A stretch of DNA of 64,000 bases. Origin: Nitrosomonas communis. Lineage in GTDB: Bacteria; Pseudomonadota; Gammaproteobacteria; Burkholderiales; Nitrosomonadaceae. Both the position numbers and the translations under genes were made by a program. The stretch spans positions 2,728,001-2,792,000 of the forward strand of contig NZ_CP011451.1 of NCBI RefSeq assembly GCF_001007935.1. The letters are read 5' to 3'. Every line of letters begins with the position of its first letter. The first letter of the stretch is position 1. The notes beneath the pieces were generated by a model. The model ran no database searches and had not been told where the DNA came from. It was given only the letters and a program-made list of their open reading frames with translations. Positions 40,969 to 49,564 of the stretch are shown piece after piece.

Positions 40969-41796
40969 TCAGGCAACCCGATCAATTCTTGGATCACTAT
41001 AGTAGATTTCATCAGGCGTAAGACGGTCAAGGCTTTGATGAAATCGTTCTTGATTGTACCATTCAAACCATGTGGATAAATTCTGCTTTATCTCCTTCAG
41101 ATTATTGAATTCTCTGGTATATAAAAGCTCATACTTAACTGTCCGCCAAAGTCGTTCAACAAAAATGTTGTCATAGTAGCACCCCTTGCCATCCATGCTG
41201 ATCTGAATATGATGATCTTTTAGTATGGAGGTAAATGCTTCGCTGGTAAACTGTACGCCCTGGTCGGTATTCATGATCTGTGGACAGCCATAATCCTGGA
41301 TGGCTGCCTCCAGCGCCTGAGTACAAAAGTCAGTATCCAAGGTATTGGACAAGCGCCAGCTCAACACCTTACGCGAATGCCAGTCGATGATGGCAACCAG
41401 ATAGCCAAAGCCTTTCTCCATGGGGACATAGGTTATGTCGGCAGCCCAAACCTGATTGGGTTTATTAATGACAAGTTCTCTAAGCAGATAAGGATAGACC
41501 TTATGCTGTTTGCTTGAGATGCTGGTCCTGGGTTTTGGAGCTATGCTGACAATACCGAGTGTCTTCATTAAGGAAGAGGCTTTCTTGCGCCCTAACATGA
41601 TTCCCTGGCGCTGAAACCAGGTAGCATAACTGCGTGAGCCATATTGTGGCGTCTTTAAGTACTGTTCATCCATCATGCGCAGCAGAACCAGATCAGCATT
41701 ACTGATTGGTTGCGGTTGATAATAATAAATTGAGCGCGCCAGATCCAGCAGCTGACATTGACGAGTTTGACTAAGTTTGCCATGGGGCTCAATCAT
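40969..41796 (-). CDS. IS3-family transposase OrfB, intact
   Basis: The DDE catalytic subunit, 275 aa. Catalytic residues are in WAADITYVPME (D), IMNTDQGVQFTS (D) and YDNIFVERLWRTVKYE (E). The N-terminal HTH_21-type block (RQCQLLDLARSIYYYQPQ) and the C-terminal WYNQERFHQSLDRLTPDEIY are typical. It lies 20 bp after orfA, in a different frame. Confidence 0.9.
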   Translation of the reverse strand: MIEPHGKLSQTRQCQLLDLARSIYYYQPQPISNADLVLLRMMDEQYLKTPQYGSRSYATWFQRQGIMLGRKKASSLMKTLGIVSIAPKPRTSISSKQHKVYPYLLRELVINKPNQVWAADITYVPMEKGFGYLVAIIDWHSRKVLSWRLSNTLDTDFCTQALEAAIQDYGCPQIMNTDQGVQFTSEAFTSILKDHHIQISMDGKGCYYDNIFVERLWRTVKYELLYTREFNNLKEIKQNLSTWFEWYNQERFHQSLDRLTPDEIYYSDPRIDRVA

Positions 41797-41816
41797 CTCT
41801 TTGCGTTCTACAAGAC

Positions 41817-42098
41817 TTAATGATTGAGCTTTCTTGCTAAAAAATCGCGTTCTACCGCCAATTGACCAATAACCCGGTGCAGGTCATCTGTTGTAGGCTG
41901 CTCCTTATTGGCGGCAGTATTATTTTTACAAAACAGCTCGGCAGCTTGCTCAATGAGTTGCCGTTTCCAGCTATTGATCTGCGTGGGATGTACATTATAA
42001 CGCGCTGCTAATTGGGGGACAGTTTCATCACCACGTATCGCTGCCAGCGCTAGTTTTGCTTTGAATTCGCTCGAATATTGTATGCGCTTTTTACTCAT
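41817..42098 (-). CDS. IS3-family transposase OrfA, intact
   Basis: A 93-aa HTH subunit beginning MSKKRIQYSSEFKAKLALAA, with VPQLAARYNVHPTQINSWKR as recognition region and a short leucine-rich tail for pairing with OrfB (DDLHRVIGQLAVERDFLARKL). An AGGAGCT ribosome binding site precedes it. Confidence 0.9.
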   Translation of the reverse strand: MSKKRIQYSSEFKAKLALAAIRGDETVPQLAARYNVHPTQINSWKRQLIEQAAELFCKNNTAANKEQPTTDDLHRVIGQLAVERDFLARKLNH

Positions 42099-42746
42099 TG
42101 TTATTAAGCTCCTTTTTAATTCTGCCAGAGCTTAACAACCTGTACAGTTTTTGGGTACCACTTCAGAATGTGCCAGCAAAGTTCGTTCTTATAACGGGCT
42201 TATGGTACATGTATTCGGAAAGCTGGCTGCGGCTCTGTTTTTCTGGAATTTTTTACGAGTCAGCTCTTAATTCACATTAAAGCTTTTACTTCAGCATCGC
42301 AGTTGATGAAACCACAAAAGCTAAAACAGGAACGCGAGAGATTGATATGCTGCCCCCAGTTGAGCAAGCCTTGATTAGTCAAAAGCAGCATACCTTATTG
42401 CGAGGCGGCAAAATATTTTTTAATCCGCTCACCGGAAAGCCTTGAACTGGTGATCAGCAAATTAGAAAATCGTTTTGGATTCCGTTACGGAAACGCGCAA
42501 ATGTGAGATATAGAAATCCATATCAAACTAGACGCACATTCGCATCTATGATGTTGTCTGCCGGTGAAAATATAGCGTGGGTATCTCAGCAAATGGGGCA
42601 TTCTAATGTGTTAATTACTGCACGTACATATGCTCGCTGGATACCTTCCAATGAACAGAAAGGAAGTAAAGCTCTGAATATGTTTGGTCAACATTTAGCC
42701 AGCATCAAAAATAAATCATCAAATAATCAATATCCTACAAGGAATA

Positions 42747-42781
42747 TGCGCGGGTTCGAATCTCGCCTTCCCAATATTCCA
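42747..42781 (+). other. tRNA 3'-end-like sequence, candidate attachment site
   Basis: GCGCGGGTTCGAATCTCGCC resembles the T-arm of a tRNA, and a CCA follows 11 bases later. The sequence lies in the last codons of the integrase remnant, where tRNA-type att sites of integrative elements are often found. No acceptor-stem partner or anticodon arm is present, so this is not a tRNA gene. The matching att site is outside this window or lost. Confidence 0.4.
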
Positions 42782-42809
42782 GTATTTGAGCGGTTATTGG
42801 GGTAATTCA

Positions 42810-43016
42810 TGTTTTTTTCCTCTTAATATTCATATTCCCATCAAGAAATATCTTTAATTTTCCAAGTGAAGAAAACCACACACCCGTGGTAATCAATGAT
42901 TTTGCTTTAGCCAATTGGAGAAATAGACAACTTAGTTTTCTTGCCACGCTTGGCCGGCTGGAACACCGATTCAGATAGCTTCCCGCCCTGCTCTATCTTC
43001 TGGTCGACAGTCGAGC
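42810..43016. other. Spacer, possible continuation of the next pseudogene
   Basis: On the minus strand the segment 42890-43016 can be read as KIEQGGKLSESVFQPAKRGK-type residues in a shifted frame, so it may be the 3' end of the pseudogene at 43017. Confidence 0.3.
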
Positions 43017-43532
43017 TCAAGAGATCCTTGATTCTCGATATGAATCCAGCATATTGACGCGCTCATAATTCCGTTGCTTCTCTCCCGTTGGTCTCACCAG
43101 TTCTTCTGCCTTCGCCTCCATTATCGCCAGTAGTTCGCCCTCGACGTCCGGTCGCTCAGGAATGAAAGTATTGATGCCGAAGCCTTCGTCGTTGAAGATG
43201 TAGTTCATTTCGTAGTTAACTGGCGTGCTCCTCCATCGCTTCGAAGGAAGGTGAGAAATCCGGTCCTCCGTAGCGGGTGCTGTCAAAGGAGTTGCGCAGA
43301 ATGGGGAAGTCAATTTCCTGCTCCACGGCAGCGGCGCTGTCGCCGGGTTCCACCATGATCGCATAGCTGTACAGTCGTAGTTATAGGGTTCCCCGGAGCA
43401 GGCTTTCGAGATCTGCTGCTGCATCAGCTTTCGAACATCGGGATTGAGGATGCGACTGACCAAGTTAGGATCATTGAGGACTAGTATGGTGTACCCTCTT
43501 GTAATTCTAATTCTTAATATAAAAGCCAGCAA
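43017..43532 (-). pseudogene. Conserved hypothetical protein, frameshifted
   Basis: A frame with clear coding character but internal breaks. NDPNLVSRILNPDVRKLMQQ and CSGEPYNYDCTA are followed by an out-of-register, Trp/Pro-rich stretch. Sense then returns with NYEMNYIFNDEGFGINTFIP and PERPDVEGELLAIMEAKAEE. In the neighbouring frame the middle reads IMVEPGDSAAAVEQEIDFPI-like residues, which supports two compensating indels. Function unknown. Confidence 0.55.
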
Positions 43533-44455
43533 TTTTTAGCATAAAACTTATTTTTTACAAGGCATGACGTTATTTTATAACTGCTGTTTCTATTGAAAAT
43601 TAGAATAAGATGGATGAGAAAAAAACAAAGTGCCCAGGATCAATACCTGACCGAGCGCCTGGCAAAGTGCAACACTTTCGGATTATTGAGCTCCAAGCAT
43701 TGCTAAAGGCTCTTGTGGCAGTTATTGGGTTAAATTGTTTTTGAGGTGATTTATTTTAAGGGTACCTCTAAAAATTCATATTTGCGAGTATCCGCTTCGC
43801 GGATTGCCTACTTACCCTGTTTCGTCACGATACTCCGCTGTTCACAAAAAATGTTGACGTAACATATAACTGATATGCAAGGAAACATTTTTTGTTCTCG
43901 CCTGGTCTTGTTCAGAATTCTGGATTTTCAGAGGCGTCCTTAAGTACATTAGAAATGGTTTGATTAAGAAGCGGCCAAGTTATTGACGAGTGATAGGGTA
44001 ATTACAACAATTTTATTGATCAGGTTCGGTGAAGCTTTTGCATCTTTTTGAAGCACTCAAAATAAACATTAGCTCTACTCGACATAGAGCACTTACCCAC
44101 AGCCTTATTCACGGAAATTGTGAATAAAAGCTTTCATCAATGAAAAGCTAGATTGGCCTTATCTTCACACTGAGACTTCAAGCATTTGTTAGTTACCAAG
44201 CTGTAAATCTCTCTTTTTATGTAAGAATAGGTAGATAGCCGGTAACTTAATAATTAATTCTTGCTACATAACACAATCGATGCTAGTAGAAAAAATAGCA
44301 AAAAATATTTTTCTTGACGCTCTCGCTCTAATTCCAAGAGAAAATTTTGAAATTAAAGACGAATTAAGTAGCCAGTCGTATTGCTCGCCGACAACGATAA
44401 ATCGATAAGCTACTCTAGAAAGATCAAATCATCTTTAAACAAGTCAACAGATTTA
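43533..44455. other. Spacer of 0.9 kb containing a MITE-like unit
   Basis: No gene recognised. The segment 43758-43942 has inverted ends and is listed separately. Confidence 0.45.
43758..43942. repeat. Second MITE-like unit, ~185 bp
   Basis: Ends AAGGGTACCTCTAAAAATTC and, inverted, AAGGACGCCTCTGAAAATCC enclose non-coding sequence that includes two facing ACAAAAAATGTT / AACATTTTTTGT blocks. TTAA lies at both outer edges. It resembles the non-autonomous derivative of an IS5-type element. Confidence 0.6.
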
Positions 44456-44686
44456 TTAATCGGGTCTATTATTTGTTGTTGCCTCACTTTCATCCTCCTG
44501 TGATTCGTTAAGAAATGCCATAAAGGCAGAATAACGAAAGATCAGGTTAAGAAGTAAAACTATTTCCCTTTTCCAAAAAGGAATATGAGGCGCATATTCC
44601 TCAATATGAGGATAGAAAATTAAAAACATTGCTTGAATATTATTGATACGTTGCTTTATATCAATCAATAAAGCTATAAAAAGCAT
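44456..44686 (-). CDS. Hypothetical protein, 76 aa, doubtful
   Basis: A hydrophobic frame (NIQAMFLIFYPHIEEYAPH, REIVLLLNLIFRYSAFMAFL) with an acidic tail. The ribosome binding site is poor and the family is unknown. It may be chance in an AT-rich spacer. Confidence 0.25.
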   Translation of the reverse strand: MLFIALLIDIKQRINNIQAMFLIFYPHIEEYAPHIPFWKREIVLLLNLIFRYSAFMAFLNESQEDESEATTNNRPD

Positions 44687-44850
44687 ATATATCCTTACAT
44701 GGTTGTTGTTTGTTATAGTTGATTTTTATCTGGTTATCTATGTTTATCGGCTAAATGGCAAGTTTCTGTAGGAATAATTTTATTCAGCATTAAAAAATAA
44801 AATAACAAGCAAAAATAAAATAACAAGCCATAAATTGCGAGGAAGAAGTT

Positions 44851-45867
44851 ATGGCGGGAAAAGTAAGTGAAATAATTCAATTAGTATCGACGCGTGAATT
44901 ATTGAGAACTGTCAAAAAGCAGAAGAGTTGAGATCAGCGCAAGCAGTATGGCTTCCCTTGGAACTAGGTATGTCGACAGAGCAAATAGCGAAGGTCATTG
45001 GTCGTTCAGTCAGATGGACGTGTGTAGCCAGCGCATGCGCTACTGTAGAATTGCTCGCTGCGAGGAAGAGGCGCCTCGAACAAAACGGAGTCTGCGTAAC
45101 CGTGCGATTGTCACGCTTGAGTAGGAAGCACAAATCCTGAATGAGGCTTAATTGCAAGCGACTCGAGGCGGCGTAGTAGTTGTTCCTCCGCTTAAAAAGA
45201 AAATCGAGAAATAACTGGACAAGCGCGTAGCGCTCTCAGCAATTTATCGAATGCTGGTACGCCATGGCTGGCGTAAACTAGCGTGCCGGCTACCGCTCAT
45301 CCGCAAGGAGATGCTGTGCTGTGGGAGGGCTGGAAAAAGAACTTAAGGAACAGCTAAATGAAATGATAGCTAACTGGGGTAATTATCGCCCACTCCGTTT
45401 GATGTCTCAGAATAAAGCCCGCTTCGGCCATATTACGGACAAATGTTATTGCTGGTGCCACCGTCCAGATTGCTCGCTGGTGAGTACCATGGTGACGCAG
45501 CAATATACTTATGCTTATGGAGCAGCCAGTCCTCACTTGAGACCTTCGACAGTCTGGGAGCGATTACATGCAGGTTTTCATTAATGAGATGGCCAGCCAT
45601 TACTCTTGTCAGTTGTTATCCTGATGATAATATCGTTCTGATCCTTCATAGCGCTGGTTAGCATAAAAGCAAGGATTTCCATTTGCCTGAAACCTCCGTT
45701 TATTATGCCTGCCCTGTATTCACCTGAACGAATCCATAGGCTCATCTTTAGGATGAGCTGCGGTAAAAATACTTTCATAATCGTGTGCTTGACAGTATTT
45801 ATGCGCTCGAGAATCATTTAGTTACTGCATGAAGTGATTTCGAAAATGCCCAGGCTTTAATTACGAG
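44851..45867 (+). pseudogene. IS630-like transposase remnant, split by the casposon (3' end at 59644-59695)
   Basis: The frame opens with MAGKVSEIIQLVSTRELLRT and continues, through stops and shifts, with SAQAVWLPLELGMSTEQIAK (HTH), a wing region, ITCRFSLMRWPAITLVSCYP-type residues near the catalytic core, HLPETSVYYACPVFT and DSIYALENHLVTA. The casposon target duplication encodes ALIT within this frame. After removing the element the frame continues SITR, a TGA where Trp is expected, then NWIFNTVF, the usual IS630 C-terminus. The gene was already decaying or has decayed since. Confidence 0.75.
45854..45867. repeat. Casposon target-site duplication, left copy (14 bp)
   Basis: GCTTTAATTACGAG, identical to 59630-59643 and directly abutting the left inverted repeat. 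Extending by one base on either side breaks the match, so the duplication is exactly 14 bp. Confidence 0.97.
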
Positions 45868-45908
45868 GGGGTATGTTAACTTCTCCAAAATCGCCGTACA
45901 CTTTTGAC
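45868..45908 (+). repeat. Casposon left terminal inverted repeat (41 bp)
   Basis: Begins GGGGTATGTTAACTTCTCC and ends CCGTACACTTTTGAC. It matches the reverse complement of 59589-59629 at 40 of 41 positions; the single difference is T versus A at position 24. Confidence 0.97.
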
Positions 45909-46190
45909 TCAGCGCTATAAATTGGCAGAAAACTTTCCGTTTGTCCAAGGACTTACTACTAATTGTCAAGCTACTGCGTTGCTATCTTTGAACTCATCCT
46001 CCTCACATCATCAGAACACTAAATGACCTGCTTTCATGAGACTACTCGCCCACACTGTAATTGCACTCTCATCATTCCTTGCTGATCCAATGAGGTACAC
46101 CGATAATTCATATTGATTAAGCTAATAACAGTTGAGGAAGGCACTAACTATTCCGTTTTTCTAGCTTTGTTTATTTTGTCTTGTAAATGT
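45909..46190. other. 282-bp subterminal spacer of the casposon
   Basis: No gene seen between the left inverted repeat and the first cargo gene. The right subterminal region is also gene-free, but beyond the repeats I see no extended similarity between the two. Confidence 0.5.
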
Positions 46191-46949
46191 TCAGTAACAA
46201 ACTTCTTGCCACTTATAACGGTAAAGGTTGTCATCGTAGATTTGTTTTTGAACACAATTAGATGTACCAATTGGGGAAATCCGTAAACTTTGAATGGGTT
46301 CAACAGAAAGTGGCATTACTGGACAAATTCTCGGTGAACATATCGGTGGAACATCCAAAGTGCTAGAGCAAATGGCACTAACTTCGCCATCCATACATAC
46401 ACACTGACACCCTTGCTTTTGGATAGCGCTAATAGGAATAATTTTTTTATTTTGATGTATGCTATTGAAAATAGATGAACGTGAATGAGTTGAACCAGCT
46501 GCACCCCCTTGACTTGCATAATAAAGCGTTACCCCAACAGCAATACCCAGAAGAGTGTTTATTATTATTCTCTCAGTCTCTTCCCTTTGAAGTTGGGTGG
46601 GATGCTGACCAACGAGATCAGAAGGGGGAATATCTTCACCCATAGCTTTTAGCGTCAATTTGGCATTTTGGTCGCCGTAGCGACTCGCTTTTTTAAACCA
46701 GTATATCGCTTCTTCTTTACGGTCAACCATAAGTAAAGATACACCTAGGTTATTCATTGATGATGGGTTGCCTTCTTTTGCAAGCTCAGCGAAGTGGAAA
46801 GAAGCAGTTTCAAAATCTTTTCTTTCAATAGCTGCTAGTCCTATAGTAAAGGAAGGAGGTACCTTGCTACCTAATTGTGAGTTTGATTTACACCCTAATA
46901 GAGTAAAAATAATGATAGCTAAAGCCACAATTATTTTATGATCTTTCAT
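46191..46949 (-). CDS. Casposon cargo: Sel1/TPR-repeat lipoprotein
   Basis: A 252-aa lipoprotein with lipobox TLLGC after a hydrophobic signal (IIVALAIIIF). Residues ~35-105 contain Sel1/TPR-type repeats (FETASFHFAELAKEGNPSSM, EAIYWFKKASRYGDQNAKLT). A hydrophobic helix (IIINTLLGIAVGVTLYYASQG) follows, and the C-terminal third is Cys/Pro-rich (QCVCMDGEVSAICSS, PPICSPRICPV), suggesting disulphides. I start at the ATG at 46949 rather than the adjacent GTG because of AGGAAG spacing. It follows another lipoprotein gene by 34 bp on the same strand. Function unknown; an envelope role is likely. Confidence 0.7.
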   Translation of the reverse strand: MKDHKIIVALAIIIFTLLGCKSNSQLGSKVPPSFTIGLAAIERKDFETASFHFAELAKEGNPSSMNNLGVSLLMVDRKEEAIYWFKKASRYGDQNAKLTLKAMGEDIPPSDLVGQHPTQLQREETERIIINTLLGIAVGVTLYYASQGGAAGSTHSRSSIFNSIHQNKKIIPISAIQKQGCQCVCMDGEVSAICSSTLDVPPICSPRICPVMPLSVEPIQSLRISPIGTSNCVQKQIYDDNLYRYKWQEVCY

Positions 46950-46982
46950 CACATCTTCCTTTTTTGGAGAAACAGATTAGAT

Positions 46983-47585
46983 TTAGATTGGTTCGTCTTG
47001 CTTAAGGAGGTGGCTCTCAAAAGCATTCCACCATTTATCTAATCCTTTTTTTACAGATTCTGGTGGAGGATTATGGCCATACACAAAACCTTTTACTTCT
47101 TTTTTAGGTTCTATATGAAATGTAAGCTGAACCAAGGTTTTATCAAGTTCCTTTGAAGTAATGCTTACGATAGCAGTAATATAAAAATTTCCTTCTGAAT
47201 CTAGTGAATAAAAATTAGAATAAAATTTACCGACATGATTAGCTGCTATTGCTTGCATCATTGGCTCTTCGATTACTCTAATATTTTTGTACTCGTCCAT
47301 TGTAAATGGGAGAGGTGTTGGAGCTTTGGCAATAAGTTTCGAATAAATGTCTTCTTCGGTAACCGTAAAACCAAGTTGGGTTATTGCCTTCTTAGCGGCA
47401 TCCCAACATTTGGGCTTATCTGCAGAATAGATTCTAGAACCTTTGGAAGAAAGTATATTTTTGTTCACCTCACCCCAAAAGGAATCAATTTCATCCATTC
47501 CGCTTTGCATTTGCTGCATACTTACGCATCCAGCCACTAATATAAATAAAGTTACTATTAATATCTGTCTGCCAAAAAATTCCAT
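46983..47585 (-). CDS. Casposon cargo: lipoprotein of unknown function, 200 aa
   Basis: A lipoprotein with lipobox LVAGC (Cys at residue 20) after MEFFGRQILIVTLFI. The mature part begins with a Gln/Met-rich helix and then a domain of alternating strands (CWDAAKKAITQLGFTVTEED, YSNFYSLDSEGNFYITAIVS, VQLTFHIEPKKEVKG). I start at the ATG at 47585, which has GAGGA upstream; the TTG seven codons earlier would place that site inside the gene. Probably in one unit with the downstream Sel1 lipoprotein. Confidence 0.65.
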   Translation of the reverse strand: MEFFGRQILIVTLFILVAGCVSMQQMQSGMDEIDSFWGEVNKNILSSKGSRIYSADKPKCWDAAKKAITQLGFTVTEEDIYSKLIAKAPTPLPFTMDEYKNIRVIEEPMMQAIAANHVGKFYSNFYSLDSEGNFYITAIVSITSKELDKTLVQLTFHIEPKKEVKGFVYGHNPPPESVKKGLDKWWNAFESHLLKQDEPI

Positions 47586-47645
47586 CTTCAAATCCTCTAT
47601 GAGCAACTAACTTTAAAGTCAAAATTTCTATTTGCTTGTGATGTT

Positions 47646-48131
47646 TTAGTTTGTTGGTACCCAATCTAATGCAGCAATACACACCTTTATATCTTCCTGT
47701 ACAAGAATGTTGCGAAACGACTCAACATGATCTGCGCCACACACAAACAAGAGTGGCCATTGATTAAGCTTCTGAATTTGCTCCATCCAATATCGCTCAC
47801 GTTCTACATGGCTTTCGGCAATTCGTTTCTTGATTTCAGTTTCAGACCAGCCTGAAAGAAATCCTTTCGAACTAATATCAATTATGTGTGCAATGCCTAA
47901 TTTGGCTCTTTCAGACTGACCTGGATCACAAAAGCGGTGTTCTAGACCGAGTTTAGTCGCAAGTTGCTGAGGAATTGTTGCAAGATGATTAATTGCCATG
48001 AGTGATTCATAACTCATTTCCTCTGCTATTGAGCAAATTTCATGCATTTCACATAAATTTTTGAGAAAGACTTCGAATCCAAAATTTTTAACTTGAATAG
48101 AATGGCTCGTACCAACAAGAAAAACTTTCAT
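47646..48131 (-). CDS. Casposon cargo: unknown cytoplasmic protein, 161 aa
   Basis: I do not recognise it with confidence. It starts MKVFLVGTSHSIQV, an alpha/beta-like first strand with a GTSH turn, and later has a second strand WPLLFVCGADHVESFRNIL. The helical middle contains a Glu-rich ESHVERERYWMEQI segment. The layout suggests a small Rossmann-like or hydrolase-like domain that acts on intracellular material. No signal peptide. It lies 60 bp upstream of the lipoprotein pair and on the same strand, so the three cargo genes may form an operon. Confidence 0.55.
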   Translation of the reverse strand: MKVFLVGTSHSIQVKNFGFEVFLKNLCEMHEICSIAEEMSYESLMAINHLATIPQQLATKLGLEHRFCDPGQSERAKLGIAHIIDISSKGFLSGWSETEIKKRIAESHVERERYWMEQIQKLNQWPLLFVCGADHVESFRNILVQEDIKVCIAALDWVPTN

Positions 48132-48274
48132 TTATAAGCTCATTGAAATTTATGCAGAAAGGATATGCAGTCTGATCTAAAAACACAATAAAGCTTGGAT
48201 CAGATCAATAGTTTGAGTTAAAAAACATTATTGCAGCCAACTTGCAGGTACTTGCTATTCTAGCCAACTGCGGG

Positions 48275-49564
48275 CTAAATGGCTGACTTCAATGATCTGT
48301 TGCCCAGTTTCTTAAGTAGTTCTACATAAACATTGATTTCTTCCCGAACGACCACTTCCGGCAACATGGCTTTCATCACAACTGCCTGCCCTAACTGCGG
48401 ATGAACTCTTATTACCCCTTGACGATCCACTACAAAATCAGCCCGCCGCCAGCGCTGCTTTGCCACCCAGGTAAAAATTACCTGATCAACAACAGGTCTC
48501 AGCGGCTCCATCAAATCAAACACCAGCGATGCCCGTCCGTCTTGGTCAGCATGGAGACTACCGACAGCAGTATCTAAGCCAGTAATCTGCAAAGCCCGTT
48601 CCACTTGCCCAGCCAATATTGCATAAGCATAATTCAGGATTGCATTAACTGGATGTGTGGCTTTATGACCTTTGCCGGAAATACTGGACGCCCGCTGGGT
48701 AAAACTTTTCCATTCAGTTGGAGCGCCTTTCTCTTTCCACTTAAGCGGCCCCTTCCATGCAGACCAATAGGCTAACGCTGCACGGGCCTCAAACAGACGC
48801 AGCGCTTCCAACGTTTTAGCCTCGGTAATCGATGCAGCAAAGGTAGCAAATGAGGCGGCTAATTCCGGTTTTACTTTAATGCACGCTTCCAGTTTGCGTT
48901 GCAAAATTACTTTCGCCAAAGCAATCGGCTCTACGGTATATTGCAACCGCCGCAGCGATATGACGTGAGGAATGATGGGATGGGTCAAAGCCGTCAAATT
49001 GGCATCTCTATCCAATACATACAGGGCAATGCGTTGATCAGAGCACCATTGAATAGCAGCCGTGGACAGATTCCCAGTGGTATTCAATACGATAATCGCC
49101 CGGATCGCATGCACGCCACGGGATAAGCGCCTTTCCCGGTCAGGTACTTTAGATGAGGAAAATCCAGAGCGTAACACCAATTGCCCTTTATCTACGTTCA
49201 GACTGCACCCATTACCCGCCAGTGTTATAACGTCTTTTTCCTTGATTTGATCTGACCAACGCTGACTAGACTCGGCATATTCTTTACCATTGAGCGTAAA
49301 TTGAGTAAAGGCCGGAAAACCATCGGTTGGGGTAACGTCAACCGGACGATGGTCGTCAAATGTTACATGAGGCTTTAAAACTCCATTAACGGGAGTCACT
49401 TTGATCATGGATAATGCTTTCTCAGCTTGATTGTTCAGTTGTGTAGCAATCTGTTTTCTTTCAAGTGTTCTGCCACTGTTGGAGCAAGGCTTGGAGCAAT
49501 ATTTCGCGCGCTTATCTTTTGTGGCAAATTCACTGTGGCATTGAGGGCATATCAAATAATGCAT
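48275..49564 (-). CDS. cas1: Casposase: Cas1-family integrase with N-terminal zinc motif
   Basis: A 429-aa Cas1 protein that would integrate the excised casposon at target sites. The C-terminal domain has the Cas1 catalytic set: Glu259 (LRLFEARAALAYW), His338 (GSLHADQDGR) and the Asp350/Glu353 pair (LVFDLMEPLRP). The N-terminal beta domain runs ~112-200 (ITLAGNGCSLNVDKGQLVLR, ALYVLDRDANL). Residues 1-110 are extra: a four-cysteine motif Cys6, Cys9, Cys23, Cys27, then a basic helix and linker. CRISPR Cas1 is usually ~300 aa and lacks this, so the extension probably aids DNA recognition. The start overlaps the upstream putative HTH gene by 35 bp, implying coupled translation. No cas2 is present. 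Confidence 0.95.
   Translation of the reverse strand: MHYLICPQCHSEFATKDKRAKYCSKPCSNSGRTLERKQIATQLNNQAEKALSMIKVTPVNGVLKPHVTFDDHRPVDVTPTDGFPAFTQFTLNGKEYAESSQRWSDQIKEKDVITLAGNGCSLNVDKGQLVLRSGFSSSKVPDRERRLSRGVHAIRAIIVLNTTGNLSTAAIQWCSDQRIALYVLDRDANLTALTHPIIPHVISLRRLQYTVEPIALAKVILQRKLEACIKVKPELAASFATFAASITEAKTLEALRLFEARAALAYWSAWKGPLKWKEKGAPTEWKSFTQRASSISGKGHKATHPVNAILNYAYAILAGQVERALQITGLDTAVGSLHADQDGRASLVFDLMEPLRPVVDQVIFTWVAKQRWRRADFVVDRQGVIRVHPQLGQAVVMKAMLPEVVVREEINVYVELLKKLGNRSLKSAI

Larger units (their letters stand above)
40901..42165 (-). mobile_element. IS3-family element (1265 bp), intact, nested in IS982 copy D
   Basis: Ends TGATGTGGTTCCC and, inverted, TGAAGTGGTACCC follow the TG...CA rule. 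GAA is duplicated at 40898-40900 and 42166-42168. Both open reading frames are undamaged. Confidence 0.88.
40111..42270 (+). pseudogene. IS982-like transposase, frameshifted and split by IS3
   Basis: Residues 1-240 match copy C almost exactly. One extra T near 40822 shifts the frame, and IS3 lies after the TGIE codons. The C-terminal part resumes at 42166 with CASKVRSYNGLMVHVFGK. Confidence 0.88.
40019..42277 (+). mobile_element. IS982-like element, copy D, interrupted by IS3
   Basis: Ends ATGCGAATTAAGAGC / GCTCTTAATTCACAT with TAAA duplicated at 40015-40018 and 42278-42281. It sits in the integrase gene and hosts an IS3-family element at 40901-42165. Nearly identical to copy C. Confidence 0.88.
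37970..42805 (+). pseudogene. Tyrosine integrase split by ISAzo13 and IS982
   Basis: Three exon-like pieces of one phage-type integrase. 37970-38571 gives the arm-binding and core-binding domains (GGNKYPGVRESSDSSIEIDF, LAEWLANKKPTIKASTFNDY). 39862-40014 gives EEATGQIKNQCIVFFWTGMR and TSELIALE with the first catalytic Arg, then a TGA where Trp is expected. 42282-42805 gives KAKTGTREIDMLPPVEQALI, another Trp-to-TGA change, RNPYQTRRTFASMMLSAGEN and QQMGHSNVLITARTYARWIP with the catalytic Tyr. It is inactivated by two insertions and at least two stops. Confidence 0.88.

Noticed and set aside
42747..42781. tRNA gene
   Set aside because: Only a T-arm-like segment and CCA are present; no D-arm, anticodon arm or acceptor pairing upstream.
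31388..42805. UGA recoded as tryptophan
   Set aside because: Several broken genes show TGA where Trp is expected (the integrase twice, the IS630-like gene), but intact genes here use TGA as stop and TGG for Trp. Ordinary decay explains it.
48275..49564. CRISPR-Cas adaptation locus
   Set aside because: Cas1 is present, but there is no cas2, no effector gene and no repeat-spacer array anywhere in the window. The PolB/HNH context with inverted repeats and a 14-bp duplication points to a casposon.
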